From positions 1,116,001 through 1,180,000 of the forward strand of contig JAWKPA010000012.1 of the NCBI GenBank assembly GCA_041390905.1: DNA of 64,000 bases, in the 5' to 3' direction. Positions 48,782 through 58,105 of this stretch are shown here, piece after piece. Numbering within the stretch: position 1 is the stretch's first letter; every line of letters starts with the position of its first letter. Both the position numbers and the translations under genes were made by a program. The notes under the pieces are model-generated. The model was not told where the DNA came from. It saw only the letters and a list, made by a program, of their open reading frames with translations, and did not search any database. This DNA is from JACKCD01 sp041390905. Lineage in GTDB: Bacteria; Chloroflexota; Anaerolineae; Promineifilales; Promineifilaceae.

Positions 48782-49186
48782 ATGATTCGGGTGGGAAAAC
48801 AACTGTGGAGTCTGCGGGGGTTAACGGCCGTTTATTTCCTCTACACCCTCATCTGGATTCCCCTTGAAGGCAATTTGCGCCGGGCGGTGGGCATGGGGGT
48901 GGCAACAACGGCCGTTTTGCTGGCGCACGGCTGGCGGCGGTATGGGGCGGGGCGGGGAGTATCGTGGGGGTGGTGGTTGGCAAAAACGGCCGTTTTCGGT
49001 CTTCTCTTTGGCGTGGGCAGCAGTCTGCTCACCCTCCTTGCCATGGCCGTCAAAACCGGCTTCCACGCCCACGGCCCCGAATTCACCCCCGCCGAAATTG
49101 TGTGGGTGTTAAACCAGCTACCGCTGTGGGCAGCCGCCGGGCTGCTGGCCGGGCTGGGAGGGGGATTAGTAATCGGTAAACGGTAA
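48782..49186 (+). CDS. Hypothetical membrane protein
   Basis: The 134-aa product has four hydrophobic segments: about residues 14-32, 38-53, 63-90 and 112-130. No family is recognised. The start is set at ATG 48782 (MIRVGKQLWSL), because upstream codons come from the tandem repeat. Three palindromes encode LTAVY, TTAVL and KTAVF, all in membrane segments. Confidence 0.55.
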   Translation: MIRVGKQLWSLRGLTAVYFLYTLIWIPLEGNLRRAVGMGVATTAVLLAHGWRRYGAGRGVSWGWWLAKTAVFGLLFGVGSSLLTLLAMAVKTGFHAHGPEFTPAEIVWVLNQLPLWAAAGLLAGLGGGLVIGKR

Positions 49187-49225
49187 TCAGTAAACAGTAC
49201 TGATGACCGTTTACTGATTACTCTC
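49165..49225. repeat. GTAATCGGTAAACGG dyad
   Basis: AGTAATCGGTAAACGGTAATCAGTAAACAGTA pairs with GTTTACTGATTACT. It covers the ends of two converging genes. Confidence 0.7.
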
Positions 49226-49849
49226 CAACTTCCTCTCCAACCCCTTTAACGCTTCTTCCAATTGCGCCTGGCGCAGGCTGGTGGTCACATCGCCACGGGT
49301 GCGCTCTAGCACGGCGCGAACGGTGTCGGTGCGGCGGCGCAGCCCGCCGGTCAGATTGTCGTTGAAGTCAATGGTCACTAGCAGGCTGTAAATCTGGTCC
49401 ATGTTGTCCAGCAGCCGCTCCACTTCGTCGGTGTGGCCGTGGCGAATGATGTCGAGAATGCGGCGGCGCAGCTCGGTGGCGGCTTCGGCCAGCCCATTGA
49501 GCCAGGTGCTGGCTTCCATGTTGAGTTGTTCAGGGCGCGGTAACGGCCGTTCGCGCAGCATGGCATGAAGCAAAAACGCCTCCGCCACCTCTTTCAGCGC
49601 ATCCTGCGTATAGCCGGCGTGGTAAAGCGAGGGGAAAGCTGCCACCCCGTCGGTCATTACCTTGGCTTCGGCTTGAGCCTCGGCCATTAGCTTTTCCGCC
49701 TTTTCCCATTCATCCCGATGCAGGGCGCGGATGGTGCGGGCGCACAGGCTAATTAGGCTGCGCGACTGCTGGTAGGCTCCATCCCGCGCACTGTTCATTT
49801 CCTCCAACTGCTGGCGGATTGTGTCAACTGTCTGGTCAAGCTGCTCCAT
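49211..49849 (-). CDS. Translin-family protein
   Basis: The 212-aa all-helical product has NSARDGAYQQSRSLISLCAR and TIRALHRDEWEKAEKLM. FPSLYHAGYTQDALKEVAEA follows, and the end is GLRRRTDTVRAVLERTRGDV. These match the translin/TRAX pattern known best from eukaryotes and archaea, where they bind RNA or single-stranded DNA as octamers. Catalytic TRAX acidic residues could not be assigned. The next gene (DUF3467) lies 6 bp upstream, so the two are co-transcribed. One palindrome occurs. Confidence 0.75.
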   Translation of the reverse strand: MEQLDQTVDTIRQQLEEMNSARDGAYQQSRSLISLCARTIRALHRDEWEKAEKLMAEAQAEAKVMTDGVAAFPSLYHAGYTQDALKEVAEAFLLHAMLRERPLPRPEQLNMEASTWLNGLAEAATELRRRILDIIRHGHTDEVERLLDNMDQIYSLLVTIDFNDNLTGGLRRRTDTVRAVLERTRGDVTTSLRQAQLEEALKGLERKLESNQ

Positions 49850-49855
49850 ATGTCG

Positions 49856-50179
49856 CTACTCCTCCGGTTTGCCCGGCTCTGTAAAGCCAAAGAAATGGTC
49901 GGCCATGGTGTCGCCTGGCAGTTTGATCGGGCCGAATTGCTGTTCATATTTTGCCAAATTTTGCGCCAGCGCATTTTGCAGCAGTTTGGCGTGCAGTGGC
50001 GTCATGATGGCCCGTGCCACAATATTGCCACGGGGTGAGTGCGGCAAGATTTGGGCGAAATCGAGAAAAAACTCCATCTGTTTGTGGCTGATAAAGGCCA
50101 GATTGCTATAAACTGGCGTTACTTCTTTGGGAATGTCAATGGCAATTCTTTTTTGTGGTGTTTGCTCTTGCTGATCCAT
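49856..50179 (-). CDS. DUF3467 protein
   Basis: The 107-aa product has the family pattern YSNLAFISHKQMEFFLDFAQ, then ARAIMTPLHAKLLQNALAQN and YEQQFGPI. The function is unknown; it occurs in many bacteria and archaea. Here it precedes the translin-like gene, a link that may be meaningful. Confidence 0.85.
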   Translation of the reverse strand: MDQQEQTPQKRIAIDIPKEVTPVYSNLAFISHKQMEFFLDFAQILPHSPRGNIVARAIMTPLHAKLLQNALAQNLAKYEQQFGPIKLPGDTMADHFFGFTEPGKPEE

Positions 50180-50346
50180 AAGGGTTTTTGGTCTTGGGTG
50201 CAGATTCGGCTGAATCTGACCATCATCTAATAAATGGGCATTTGTCTATTGTTTCAGACCGCCCATTGGTACAAAGGTCACAAGTTTTAATGATATAAAG
50301 ATACTTCAGTTTGGTGAGCAAGCAACATTGGGCGAGTGGCGACGCT

Positions 50347-50940
50347 TCATCTGAGCAGAACCCAAATGGCAACGGCCGTTAATAGCACCCCAAAAATCTT
50401 GCCCTGCCACTTCACCCCAAACTCCGACTGGAATAGCCGCTGCAAAAGCGAACCCCCGATGACCCAGGCCGACAGGCTGGCAATAATCAACCCAAACAGC
50501 GTTAGCGTCAGCGTGACCATTTGCGTTTGAGTGGCTGTGGTTGGGTCAAGGAACTGCGTGTACATGATGAGTGGCACCGTGAGTGCCTTGAAGTTAAAAA
50601 ATTGCAGCAAGGCTCCTTCGCGGAAACCAAGCTTGGTTTCCGCCGTGGCTTTCATACCCGAAGCGCGAAAAAATTGCCACGCCAGATAGAGCAGGTAAAC
50701 AGCCCCCATAATTTTGCAAGCGGTAAAGAGGGTGGGAAAGCGAAAGATAATTTGCCTAATGCCAATGCCAATCGCCAGAATTTGCAGGACAAAAACGACC
50801 ACAATGCCCCACATCACGGGCAGCGTGCGCCGCGTGCCATAGTGTGCTGAGGTGGAGGAAAGCAGAATGTTGGCTGGCCCAGGGCTAATGGTGATGGGAA
50901 AAAAGGTAAGAAACCAAGTAACAGCAAGCGGAAAGGTCAT
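50347..50940 (-). CDS. LysE-family exporter
   Basis: The 197-aa product has six membrane helices, with the family start FFPITISPGPANILLSSTSA and VYLLYLAWQFFRA. LysE/RhtB proteins export amino acids. The substrate is not predictable. ATG 50940 is chosen over a TTG two codons before. One palindrome lies near the 3' end. Confidence 0.85.
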   Translation of the reverse strand: MTFPLAVTWFLTFFPITISPGPANILLSSTSAHYGTRRTLPVMWGIVVVFVLQILAIGIGIRQIIFRFPTLFTACKIMGAVYLLYLAWQFFRASGMKATAETKLGFREGALLQFFNFKALTVPLIMYTQFLDPTTATQTQMVTLTLTLFGLIIASLSAWVIGGSLLQRLFQSEFGVKWQGKIFGVLLTAVAIWVLLR

Positions 50941-51052
50941 GGGCAATTCTTGGCGTAGGCTATTTGTCTTGCACGATCTTGCTCAAGTGGAGAAGTTGGG
51001 CAACCAGTAATCAGCCGCCTGCTGATTACTGGTTGTCAGCTACCATTTGCTT

Positions 51053-52717
51053 TTAGGCAGCAACGGGTTCGCCAATAACTTGGTTGACAATGACGCGAAC
51101 AAACGGCCGTTTGCCCGTTTCCGCATACAGATAGCGGCTTACCGCATCTTCCAGCCGATTCTCAATCTTTTCCTTGGCACCCACGCTATTCTTCACAACG
51201 CGAGCAATCGTATCCTCTGCACCAATAAACAGCTCTTCGGCCTCTTTGCGGTCAACCATGCCCTGTGTAACAAAATTGGGTTTGCCCAGGACATCCCCTT
51301 GTCCATTGGTCACGGCCACCGCCATGAAAAAGCCGTTGTTTGCCAGCTTTTCCCGTTCCCGCATGACCGGCCAGCCAATATCACCCACACCAGAGCCATC
51401 TACAAAGACATAGCCTCCAGGCAAACGAGGTAGCACTGTCATGCTAATTTCGTCCAGTTCGATGGGAGTCCCGTTTTCGATAACAGCAATCTTGTTTTCC
51501 GGGAACCCGATTTCTTTGGCAAGTTTGGCATGTTGCCGCAAATGGCGCAGTTCGCCGTGGACGGGGATCAAAAACTGTGGGCGCACCAGGTTAATGAGCA
51601 ACTTCATTTCTTCCTGACTGGCATGTCCAGAGACGTGGACATCGGCCACCTGCTCATAAAGCACGTTAGCCCCGCGCTGGAAAAGCTGGTTGATGGTGCG
51701 ATGAACCATTTCCTCGTTGCCGGGGATGGTGTGGGCGGAAAAGACAACCGTATCGCCTTCCTTGATGCTGAATCGCTGGTGGCGACCACGCGCCAGACGA
51801 CCCAAGACGGCCGATGGCTCACCTTGCGCCCCGGTCGCCATGATAACAACCTGGTTGGCCGGGTAGTTGTCAGCTTCGCTAATATCAATTAGCAGGTCGT
51901 CGGGAATGTCGAGATAGCCAAGCTTGCTGGCGATTTTTGTGTTGTCGCGCATGGAACGGCCGGTAATTGCCAGCCGCCGCCCATATTTTATGGCCGCATC
52001 GGCCACCAAATGGATGCGCGAGATGAGCGAGGCAAAGGTGGCGATGATGATGCGCCCCGGTGCTTCCTGGAACACTTTCTCCAGACCCTCGCCCACAATC
52101 TTCTCTGATGGTGTCCAGCCAGGGCGGTCGGCATTGGTGCTGTCGGCCAGCAGTGCCAGTACGCCGCGCATGGAAAATTCAGACAGCTTGGCGAAGTCGG
52201 GCGGCCATTCATCCACGGGGGTATGGTCGAATTTGTAATCGCCGGTGTGGACAATCAGACCCACGGGGGTGGTGATGCCAAAGCCCACGCCATCGGGAAT
52301 GCTGTGGGTGACGTGGAACGGCTCAACGGTAAAGGGGCCAAAATCCAGCACGTCCCCGGCGTTAAACACAACGAGATCAATGTCGTGGGGCAGCTTAGAG
52401 CGACGCAGTTTGGCTTCGATTAAACCGGCCGTTAACGGCGTGGCGTAAATCGGTGCCTGAATGTCCTGCATTAGGTGGGGCAGTGCGCCCAAGTGGTCTT
52501 CGTGGCCATGGGTAACAAGGATGGCAAGCACCTTGTCGCGCTTGTCCATCAGGTATTTGTAGTCGGGGATGATGAGATCAACCCCCAGCATGTCGTTTTC
52601 GGGAAACATGACGCCTGCGTCTACAATGAGAATGGAATCCTCATATTCGAAGATGGTCATGTTTTTGCCGATTTCCCCCAGTCCTCCCAGGGGTAAAATT
52701 CGCAATTTAGATGACAT
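51053..52717 (-). CDS. rnj: Ribonuclease J
   Basis: The 554-aa metallo-beta-lactamase/beta-CASP RNase has the zinc motif VTHGHEDHLGALPH, HTGDYKFDHTPV, GHASQEEMKLL in the beta-CASP part, and PVHGELRHL. The C-terminal domain follows. RNase J is the main 5'-3' exonuclease and an endonuclease in many bacteria lacking RNase E. ATG 52717 with GGAG 6 nt upstream. One palindrome near the 3' end encodes NGR/KRPF. Confidence 0.95.
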   Translation of the reverse strand: MSSKLRILPLGGLGEIGKNMTIFEYEDSILIVDAGVMFPENDMLGVDLIIPDYKYLMDKRDKVLAILVTHGHEDHLGALPHLMQDIQAPIYATPLTAGLIEAKLRRSKLPHDIDLVVFNAGDVLDFGPFTVEPFHVTHSIPDGVGFGITTPVGLIVHTGDYKFDHTPVDEWPPDFAKLSEFSMRGVLALLADSTNADRPGWTPSEKIVGEGLEKVFQEAPGRIIIATFASLISRIHLVADAAIKYGRRLAITGRSMRDNTKIASKLGYLDIPDDLLIDISEADNYPANQVVIMATGAQGEPSAVLGRLARGRHQRFSIKEGDTVVFSAHTIPGNEEMVHRTINQLFQRGANVLYEQVADVHVSGHASQEEMKLLINLVRPQFLIPVHGELRHLRQHAKLAKEIGFPENKIAVIENGTPIELDEISMTVLPRLPGGYVFVDGSGVGDIGWPVMREREKLANNGFFMAVAVTNGQGDVLGKPNFVTQGMVDRKEAEELFIGAEDTIARVVKNSVGAKEKIENRLEDAVSRYLYAETGKRPFVRVIVNQVIGEPVAA

Positions 52718-52987
52718 ATGTACTCCGGTGAACCGGGGATTGCCACACGTTACGTCTGAAGTTTAACAAAACTGGCAGAATGCCACTGCTAACTGTGGTA
52801 CAGCAAACACAGCCGAACGAGGTTGTTCTGGCTAGTAGATATTGGGTTTGTGGGTAGCCTTTATCCGTGTTTGTGTAAAGATTGCCGTCAGGTTGTAATT
52901 CGTGACAGGCCCCCGTTCACATATTTAGGTTTAGTTATAAAGTTTTTTAAATAAGTGGTCTCGTGTTGAGAACCCACATACGTTTTT
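52718..52987. other. Gap between PP2C gene and RNase J gene
   Basis: 270 bp with no gene. On the minus strand GTGGGTTCTC/GAGACCAC (52954-52976) followed by TTATTT may end the PP2C transcript; the stem has a bulge. The RNase J promoter should lie here but no clear match was seen. Confidence 0.4.
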
Positions 52988-53884
52988 TTAGACGCGCAAC
53001 CAATACCAAACAAGTAGAATGAGGATGGTTTGCACGATGGATAGGAGGAAGGTATAGAGCAGCAGGGTGGTTTGGCTTGCTGGGGCAGTGATGGCTAAAA
53101 CGGCCGTTTTGCCCTCTTCCTCTGGTTGGGCAGAAAACCGCAAAATCCCAACAGAAATGTTGTCTTGCCCGCCCCGACTGTTTGCCATAGCTATGAGCCG
53201 GGTAGCGGCTTCGGTTGGCGGTTCATTTTCAAGCACGTGGCCGATTTCTTCGTCGGCAACGTGACGGGTTAGCCCGTCGGAACAGAGAATAATGGCATCA
53301 TCGGGTTGAATATTGACCCGGAAAAGATCCATTTTTGGGGAGCGTTCGGAGCCAATGCTGTAGAGGATGACATTTTTGTGCGGGTGGTTTACCGCTTCGG
53401 CTTCGGATATGGCACCTTCTTCAACCAACTTGGCAACCAGGCTTTGGTCTTTGGTAATTTGGCGTAAACGGCCGTTGTGCCAATGATACCCCCGGCTGTC
53501 ACCAACGTTACCGATGAGAGCCTGTCTCCCCTGAATAACCGCCGCCACCATGGTTGTTGCCATACGCTTGTTTTCATTGCGATCCATCACCATTTGGCGC
53601 AAATCAGTGTTGGCAGCCTGCATGGCATCTATAAGGCGACGCCCCCAATCTTTGGTTTCACTTGTGGCTAAATAGTGAGCAATGACTCGTTCGCTGGCAA
53701 ATTGGCTGGCAACTTCCCCCGCATCTGCGCCACCGACCCCATCGGCAACAATATAAAGCCAACCATGCTTGGTGGCTTCCCCATCATTTTGGGGTTCCCA
53801 GCAAGTAACGTAATCTTCGTTATGATCACGAACCAGTCCCTGGTCGGTTTGTAGCGAGACGTTGATGCGCTCGTTTATGCCCAT
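52988..53884 (-). CDS. PP2C-type Ser/Thr protein phosphatase
   Basis: The 298-aa product has the PP2C motifs SLQTDQGLVRDHNEDYV, IVADGVGGADAGEVAS, ALIGNVGDSRGY, LCSDGLTRHV and GGQDNISV, with all metal-binding Asp in place. A membrane helix at the C-terminus (SQTTLLLYTFLLSIVQTILI) anchors it with the catalytic part in the cytosol. Such enzymes counter Hanks-type kinases, none of which is in the window. ATG 53884 is the likely start. Confidence 0.9.
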   Translation of the reverse strand: MGINERINVSLQTDQGLVRDHNEDYVTCWEPQNDGEATKHGWLYIVADGVGGADAGEVASQFASERVIAHYLATSETKDWGRRLIDAMQAANTDLRQMVMDRNENKRMATTMVAAVIQGRQALIGNVGDSRGYHWHNGRLRQITKDQSLVAKLVEEGAISEAEAVNHPHKNVILYSIGSERSPKMDLFRVNIQPDDAIILCSDGLTRHVADEEIGHVLENEPPTEAATRLIAMANSRGGQDNISVGILRFSAQPEEEGKTAVLAITAPASQTTLLLYTFLLSIVQTILILLVWYWLRV

Positions 53885-53956
53885 AGCGGAGAATATATAC
53901 GGGAACGAGATAGAGGGCAAGACATTTTAACCAATCTTCTACAAATTGCGTGGTTG

Positions 53957-54811
53957 CTAGCCGAAGGAAGTAATGACGATGTAAAGGAGCAAAATTAAGA
54001 CAACGGCGGCAATAACTATAAGGAAGATTAAAACGCGGTTAAGCCAGGAGTCGCTCTTTGCTGCTGGCAGTTTGTCTGGCACGAGCGGCGGTGGATCTGA
54101 TTCTTGAAGCTCACGCGCCACGTCAATCACCGATTTAACCGGTAGGGGGTCTTTCATAAGTTCTAGTTCGTCGTCGTCTTCTTCGAAGGTGTCCAAATCT
54201 TCAAACTGATCTTCTATCTGTTCCCACGGTTTTGTCGCTGTCCAGTCATCAATGTTGGTATTGGTCAGCCAATCAGGCAGGTCATCGGGATCAACGGAAT
54301 CAGAAAAATCGGGTAGTGCTTCGGCTGCTAATGCTTCCGGGGTAAGAACGTCCTCATCATCTGCGGATAGCCAGGCAGGTAGTTCATCACCATCATCTTC
54401 AAATAGTTCGTCGTCATCATCGGTTGCGAAAAGCTCGTCTTCTGCTGACTTGGTAAAAGTGACAGGGGTGGGCTGTTCTTCTGGTTCAGCGAGGGCAACA
54501 ACGGCCGTTTTTTCTTCCACAACGGCTGGCACATTTTCTACAACTGAAGCAACTCCCTCTACAATCGGGTCTGTCTCTGGTGGCACTAACTCGGTTAACC
54601 GTTCCCTGGCCTTCTGATGATTGGGGTCAAGGTCTAACACCTTTTGTAAAAATGCCACTTTCTTCTCTTTGCTTTCCACCAAGTGGCTAAGCAAGAACCA
54701 GGCGTGAACATTTTGGGTGTCTTCTTTTAAAATTTGTGCCAGCAATACTTGGGCTTTCTGCGATTCACCAGCCCGTGCGGCTCCAATCGCCTGTTGTAAT
54801 TTCACGTTCAT
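53957..54811 (-). CDS. TPR-like protein with acidic linker and C-terminal membrane anchor
   Basis: The 284-aa product has an N-terminal TPR-like region (KLQQAIGAARAGESQKAQVL, NVHAWFLLSHLVESKEKKVA, VLDLDPNHQKARERL). A long Asp/Glu-rich linker follows (about 110-235), then one membrane helix (about 258-280). It may tether a cytosolic assembly. It is 72 bp upstream of the PP2C gene on the same strand. One palindrome encodes KTAVV. Confidence 0.6.
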   Translation of the reverse strand: MNVKLQQAIGAARAGESQKAQVLLAQILKEDTQNVHAWFLLSHLVESKEKKVAFLQKVLDLDPNHQKARERLTELVPPETDPIVEGVASVVENVPAVVEEKTAVVALAEPEEQPTPVTFTKSAEDELFATDDDDELFEDDGDELPAWLSADDEDVLTPEALAAEALPDFSDSVDPDDLPDWLTNTNIDDWTATKPWEQIEDQFEDLDTFEEDDDELELMKDPLPVKSVIDVARELQESDPPPLVPDKLPAAKSDSWLNRVLIFLIVIAAVVLILLLYIVITSFG

Positions 54812-54922
54812 GTACTTTCCTCTACTTTTTTACGCTAAAAAGTTTTGGAGTGTTGGTTATGTCAAACATTGTAACATGCCTTCGGCAAAATAACGAATTC
54901 TTTTGTTAAAAATATGCGGTTT

Positions 54923-55588
54923 CTAACGGGATGATGAGGTTGTTAGGGTAGCGAGTATGGGGCAGGAGAAGTTAGCATGGGCGTGGGAAACGGCCGTTAA
55001 GTCTACCTGATCTGGTAACTGCCACTGCCGAAACGCTAGAATCAGTTGGCAAACCGACAGCCCCATCACACCCGTAAAGCAGCCATCTAAATGCGAGACG
55101 GGGCGAAAAACGGGGTGTTGAATGGCATAGGCACCAGCCTTGTCTAGGGAGTCACCTGTGGCAATATAGGCTTCAATCTCTGCATCGCTGTAATTGCGCA
55201 TGGTGACCACAGAACTGTTTACAAGGTGCTGCATTTCGCCTGACTGGTTATCCAGCAATACTAACCCGGTATGGACTTCATGATTGCGGTCGCGCAGTGC
55301 TAATAGCATTGCTCTCGCCTCATCTGGGCTTTTGGGTTTGCCCAGCATTGTTTTACCCAGGGCAACGGTTGTATCGGCGGTAATAAGTATGGTGTGGTTC
55401 GCAGTGGGAATGGTTTGGGCGAGGGCGGTGGTTTTTAAAACGGCCGTTTCCACCACATTCACCGCCGGATCCGGATGTGTAACACTTTCCTCATCCACAT
55501 TCGCCACGCGCACCTCAAACGGTACACCCAGCAAACCAAACAACATCCTTCGCCGTGGTGATTGCGATCCAAGTACAAAATTCGGCAT
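54923..55588 (-). CDS. maf: Maf-like nucleotide pyrophosphatase
   Basis: The 221-aa product has GSQSPRRRMLFGLLG at the start, the catalytic TADTTVALG with LGKP, and YIATGDSLDKAGAYAIQ. Maf/YhdE/YceF proteins hydrolyse dTTP, UTP or modified NTPs as house-cleaning enzymes. ATG 55588 is preferred; codons before it lie in the rplL terminator. Two palindromes occur. Confidence 0.9.
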   Translation of the reverse strand: MPNFVLGSQSPRRRMLFGLLGVPFEVRVANVDEESVTHPDPAVNVVETAVLKTTALAQTIPTANHTILITADTTVALGKTMLGKPKSPDEARAMLLALRDRNHEVHTGLVLLDNQSGEMQHLVNSSVVTMRNYSDAEIEAYIATGDSLDKAGAYAIQHPVFRPVSHLDGCFTGVMGLSVCQLILAFRQWQLPDQVDLTAVSHAHANFSCPILATLTTSSSR

Positions 55589-55623
55589 AAAAAACAACAA
55601 AAGGCCAGCCAAGCTGACCTTTT
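55588..55623 (-). terminator. Terminator of the rplJL operon
   Basis: On the minus strand AAAAGGTCAGC pairs with GCTGGCCTTTT (one mismatch) across TTG, followed by GTTGTTTTTT. It overlaps the first codon of maf. Confidence 0.75.
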
Positions 55624-55647
55624 GCCCAAATCTCAAGAAGAGAACTG

Positions 55648-56031
55648 TTATTTGATTTCGACCACAGCCCCAGCTTCTTCCAATTTTGCTTTGGCTTCGG
55701 CAGCGGCTTCCTTGCTCACACCTTCCATCAGCGTGCCCAAGTTGTCCACAACTTCCTTTGCTTCACGCAGTCCCAGATTGGTCAGTGCCCGAACTTCCTT
55801 AATCACGTTAATTTTCTTCGGCCCGACGTCCTTCAAAATTACGGTGAACTCAGTCTGTTCTTCTACTTCCTCTGCCGGAGCAGCAGCACCACCAGCCATT
55901 GGCATCATACCCATAGCAACAGGAGCAGCAGCACTAACACCCCATGCCGCTTCCAGCTTTTTCGTCAACTCAGCCGCCTGCAAAAGGGTCAGACTGCTCA
56001 ACTCTTCAACCAATTTATCTAAATCAGCCAT
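55648..56031 (-). CDS. rplL: 50S ribosomal protein L7/L12
   Basis: The 127-aa acidic stalk protein has an N-terminal dimer domain (LVEELSSLTLLQAAELTKKL), an Ala/Gly hinge, and the C-terminal EFTVILKDVGPKKINVIKEV and TNLGLREAKEVVD. It recruits GTPase factors to the ribosome. Strong GGAGGA site upstream. It is the last gene of the tRNA-tuf-rpl cluster. Confidence 0.97.
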   Translation of the reverse strand: MADLDKLVEELSSLTLLQAAELTKKLEAAWGVSAAAPVAMGMMPMAGGAAAPAEEVEEQTEFTVILKDVGPKKINVIKEVRALTNLGLREAKEVVDNLGTLMEGVSKEAAAEAKAKLEEAGAVVEIK

Positions 56032-56105
56032 TTTTAATTTCCTCCAAATGTAAATACAGAATTTCTGGCGATGACATCATGAAGTATGTCATACATATTA
56101 ATAAC

Positions 56106-56651
56106 CTAAGCGGCCTCAGCCGCAGCATCGCTGTCTGCTTTCTTTGCATAAGCATCCAGCACGTTCACAATCTGACGGACCCCGCCCGCAATAACCCCAG
56201 CAATATTCTGGGCAGGGGCGTTGATAAGGCCAAGAATTTGCGCCCGTAGTTGATCCAGCGGTGGCAAGTCAGCCAACGCCTCCACCTGCGCCGGGTTCAA
56301 GATATTCTGGTCAAGAATACCCCCCTTGATCTTCAAATTGGCCTCACCCTTGGCATATTCCGTCAACGCTTTTGCTAAGGTAGGAACTTCACCCGTTGCA
56401 AAACCAGCGGCCACTTGACCGACCAGTAGTTCTTCAGGAACAGGACGGTTCTTTTCGCGCAGCGCATAAGCCAACAGCGTGTTTTTAGTAACAAAAACAG
56501 CACCGTTTGCCTCCCGAGCCTTTTGCCGAAGCCCTTCAAGCGACTTCACATTCATGCCGCCATATTCGGCAATAAAAATCGCCTGGCTTTCATCAATCAA
56601 GTCCATGTACTGCTGTACAAGCTCTTCTTTACGTGCTCTTGAAATAGCCAA
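56106..56651 (-). CDS. rplJ: 50S ribosomal protein L10
   Basis: The 181-aa stalk base protein starts AISRARKEELVQQYMDLIDE and includes GLRQKAREANGAVFVTKNTL. It carries the L7/L12 dimers. The initiation codon is TTG at 56651, with GGAGG 9 nt upstream; no ATG fits. A 13-bp attenuator-like hairpin precedes it, as expected for L10 autoregulation. Confidence 0.96.
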   Translation of the reverse strand: MAISRARKEELVQQYMDLIDESQAIFIAEYGGMNVKSLEGLRQKAREANGAVFVTKNTLLAYALREKNRPVPEELLVGQVAAGFATGEVPTLAKALTEYAKGEANLKIKGGILDQNILNPAQVEALADLPPLDQLRAQILGLINAPAQNIAGVIAGGVRQIVNVLDAYAKKADSDAAAEAA

Positions 56652-56677
56652 TGTGCTTTACCTCCTTTTCAGGTTTA

Positions 56678-56714
56678 AAATAAAAAATCCTCATGCAGCC
56701 AGCATGAGGATTTT
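56678..56714 (-). terminator. L10 leader attenuator upstream of rplJ
   Basis: A 13-bp perfect stem AAAATCCTCATGC/GCATGAGGATTTT with a 5-nt loop, followed on the minus strand by a T-rich tract. In other bacteria this site controls how much rplJL is made relative to upstream genes. The 247-bp gap up to rplA is otherwise the L10 leader. Confidence 0.8.
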
Positions 56715-56898
56715 GCAAACAAATTAAAACTTACTTTTTGAGTAAGTAAAACACAAGAACAAACGCTTGTGCCTTATTTGCGAAAAACCCTACCTCGGCT
56801 GGCATTTTTAAAGCGAACGGATTCGCTACCAACTGTCTTGAGCAGAAAATTTTTCTTTCAAGCCGCTATGTAGTTTTCAAATAATCAAAAGGGTCAAA

Positions 56899-57600
56899 TT
56901 ACCCAGCGGCCTCAGAAACATCCATGCGGATACCAGGCCCCATAGTGTTTGCTGCCGTCATTTTTTGAATGTAACGGCCTTTTGCCGCAGCAGGACGAGC
57001 GCGTTTGATAGCTTCAATCAACGCTTGCATGTTTTCCAGTAACTGTTGTTCACTAAAGCTTGCTTTGCCGATAGGCGCATGAATGTTTGAAGTCCGATCA
57101 ACACGAAACTCAACGCGCCCAGCCTTGGCTTCTTCAATGAGTCGTGCAATTTGGTTTGCCGGAGCAACGGTACCTGCACGGGGGTTTGGCATTAAGCCAC
57201 GGGGGCCAAGGATACGGCCTAGACGACCAACCTTACCCATCATACTGGGTACAGCAATGGCAACATCGAAGTCAACCCAGCCACCTTGAATTTGCTTGAT
57301 GACTTCATCATCACCAATGTAATCTGCCCCTGCTTCACGTGCCGCCTCAGCATCTTCGCCTTCAGCAAAAACCAGTACGCGAACTGTTTTTCCTAAACCA
57401 TTTGGCAAAACAACAACATCGCGGACTTGTTGGTCGGCATGACGAGGATCAACACCTAATCGAAGATGCAGTTCAACGGTGGGGTCAAATTTGGTAACGG
57501 CCGTTTCTTTAATAAGCTTGACGGCCTCTTCACGTGTGTAAAATCTGGATCGGTCAACCTTTGAGGCTGCTTCCTGATATTTACGCCCTCTTTTTGGCAT
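56899..57600 (-). CDS. rplA: 50S ribosomal protein L1
   Basis: The 233-aa two-domain L1 has the core VELHLRLGVDPRHADQQVRD, the signature GRLGRILGPRGLMPNPRAGT, and a C-terminal NMQALIEAIKRARPAAAKG. It binds 23S rRNA at the L1 stalk. The start has AAGGAG 7 nt upstream. One palindrome encodes ETAVT near codon 30. Confidence 0.97.
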   Translation of the reverse strand: MPKRGRKYQEAASKVDRSRFYTREEAVKLIKETAVTKFDPTVELHLRLGVDPRHADQQVRDVVVLPNGLGKTVRVLVFAEGEDAEAAREAGADYIGDDEVIKQIQGGWVDFDVAIAVPSMMGKVGRLGRILGPRGLMPNPRAGTVAPANQIARLIEEAKAGRVEFRVDRTSNIHAPIGKASFSEQQLLENMQALIEAIKRARPAAAKGRYIQKMTAANTMGPGIRMDVSEAAG

Positions 57601-57676
57601 TATTTACTCCTTGTGGTATTGGCGGACTTTACAAAAAGCCCTCCCACTACATGTTTCCGTAAAAACGGAAAAACAA

Positions 57677-58102
57677 TTAATCAATAACGGTTAACCCCAT
57701 GCTGCGAGCAGTACCAGCAATGATTTTCATGGCACCGTCTATATCAATCGCATTCAGGTCTTTCATTTTTAGCTCAGCGATCTCACGCAGTTGAGCCGAA
57801 GTAATGGAACCAACCTTGTCGCGGTGTGGCACGGCAGAACCACCTTTCACACCAGCCGCTTGTTTGAGCAAATCAGCTGCTGGTGGCGTTTTCAAGATAA
57901 ACGTGAAACTGCCATCCTGGAAAACCGTGACTTCTACAGGCACAACCTGACCAACCATGTGGCTTGTTTTGGCATTATATTCTTTACAGAATGCCATCAG
58001 GTTAATACCTTGCGGCCCTAGTGCAGTACCAACAGGGGGGGCTGGGTTTGCCTTACCGCCTTTAATTTGAATTTTAACAACAGCTTTTACTTTCTTTGCC
58101 AT
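57677..58102 (-). CDS. rplK: 50S ribosomal protein L11
   Basis: The 141-aa product is full length: VVKIQIKGGKANPAPPVGTA, LGPQGINLMAFCKEYNAKT and the C-terminal IAGTARSMGLTVID. Part of the GTPase-associated centre. It starts 3 bp after the nusG stop. Confidence 0.98.
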   Translation of the reverse strand: MAKKVKAVVKIQIKGGKANPAPPVGTALGPQGINLMAFCKEYNAKTSHMVGQVVPVEVTVFQDGSFTFILKTPPAADLLKQAAGVKGGSAVPHRDKVGSITSAQLREIAELKMKDLNAIDIDGAMKIIAGTARSMGLTVID

Positions 58103-58105
58103 GGG

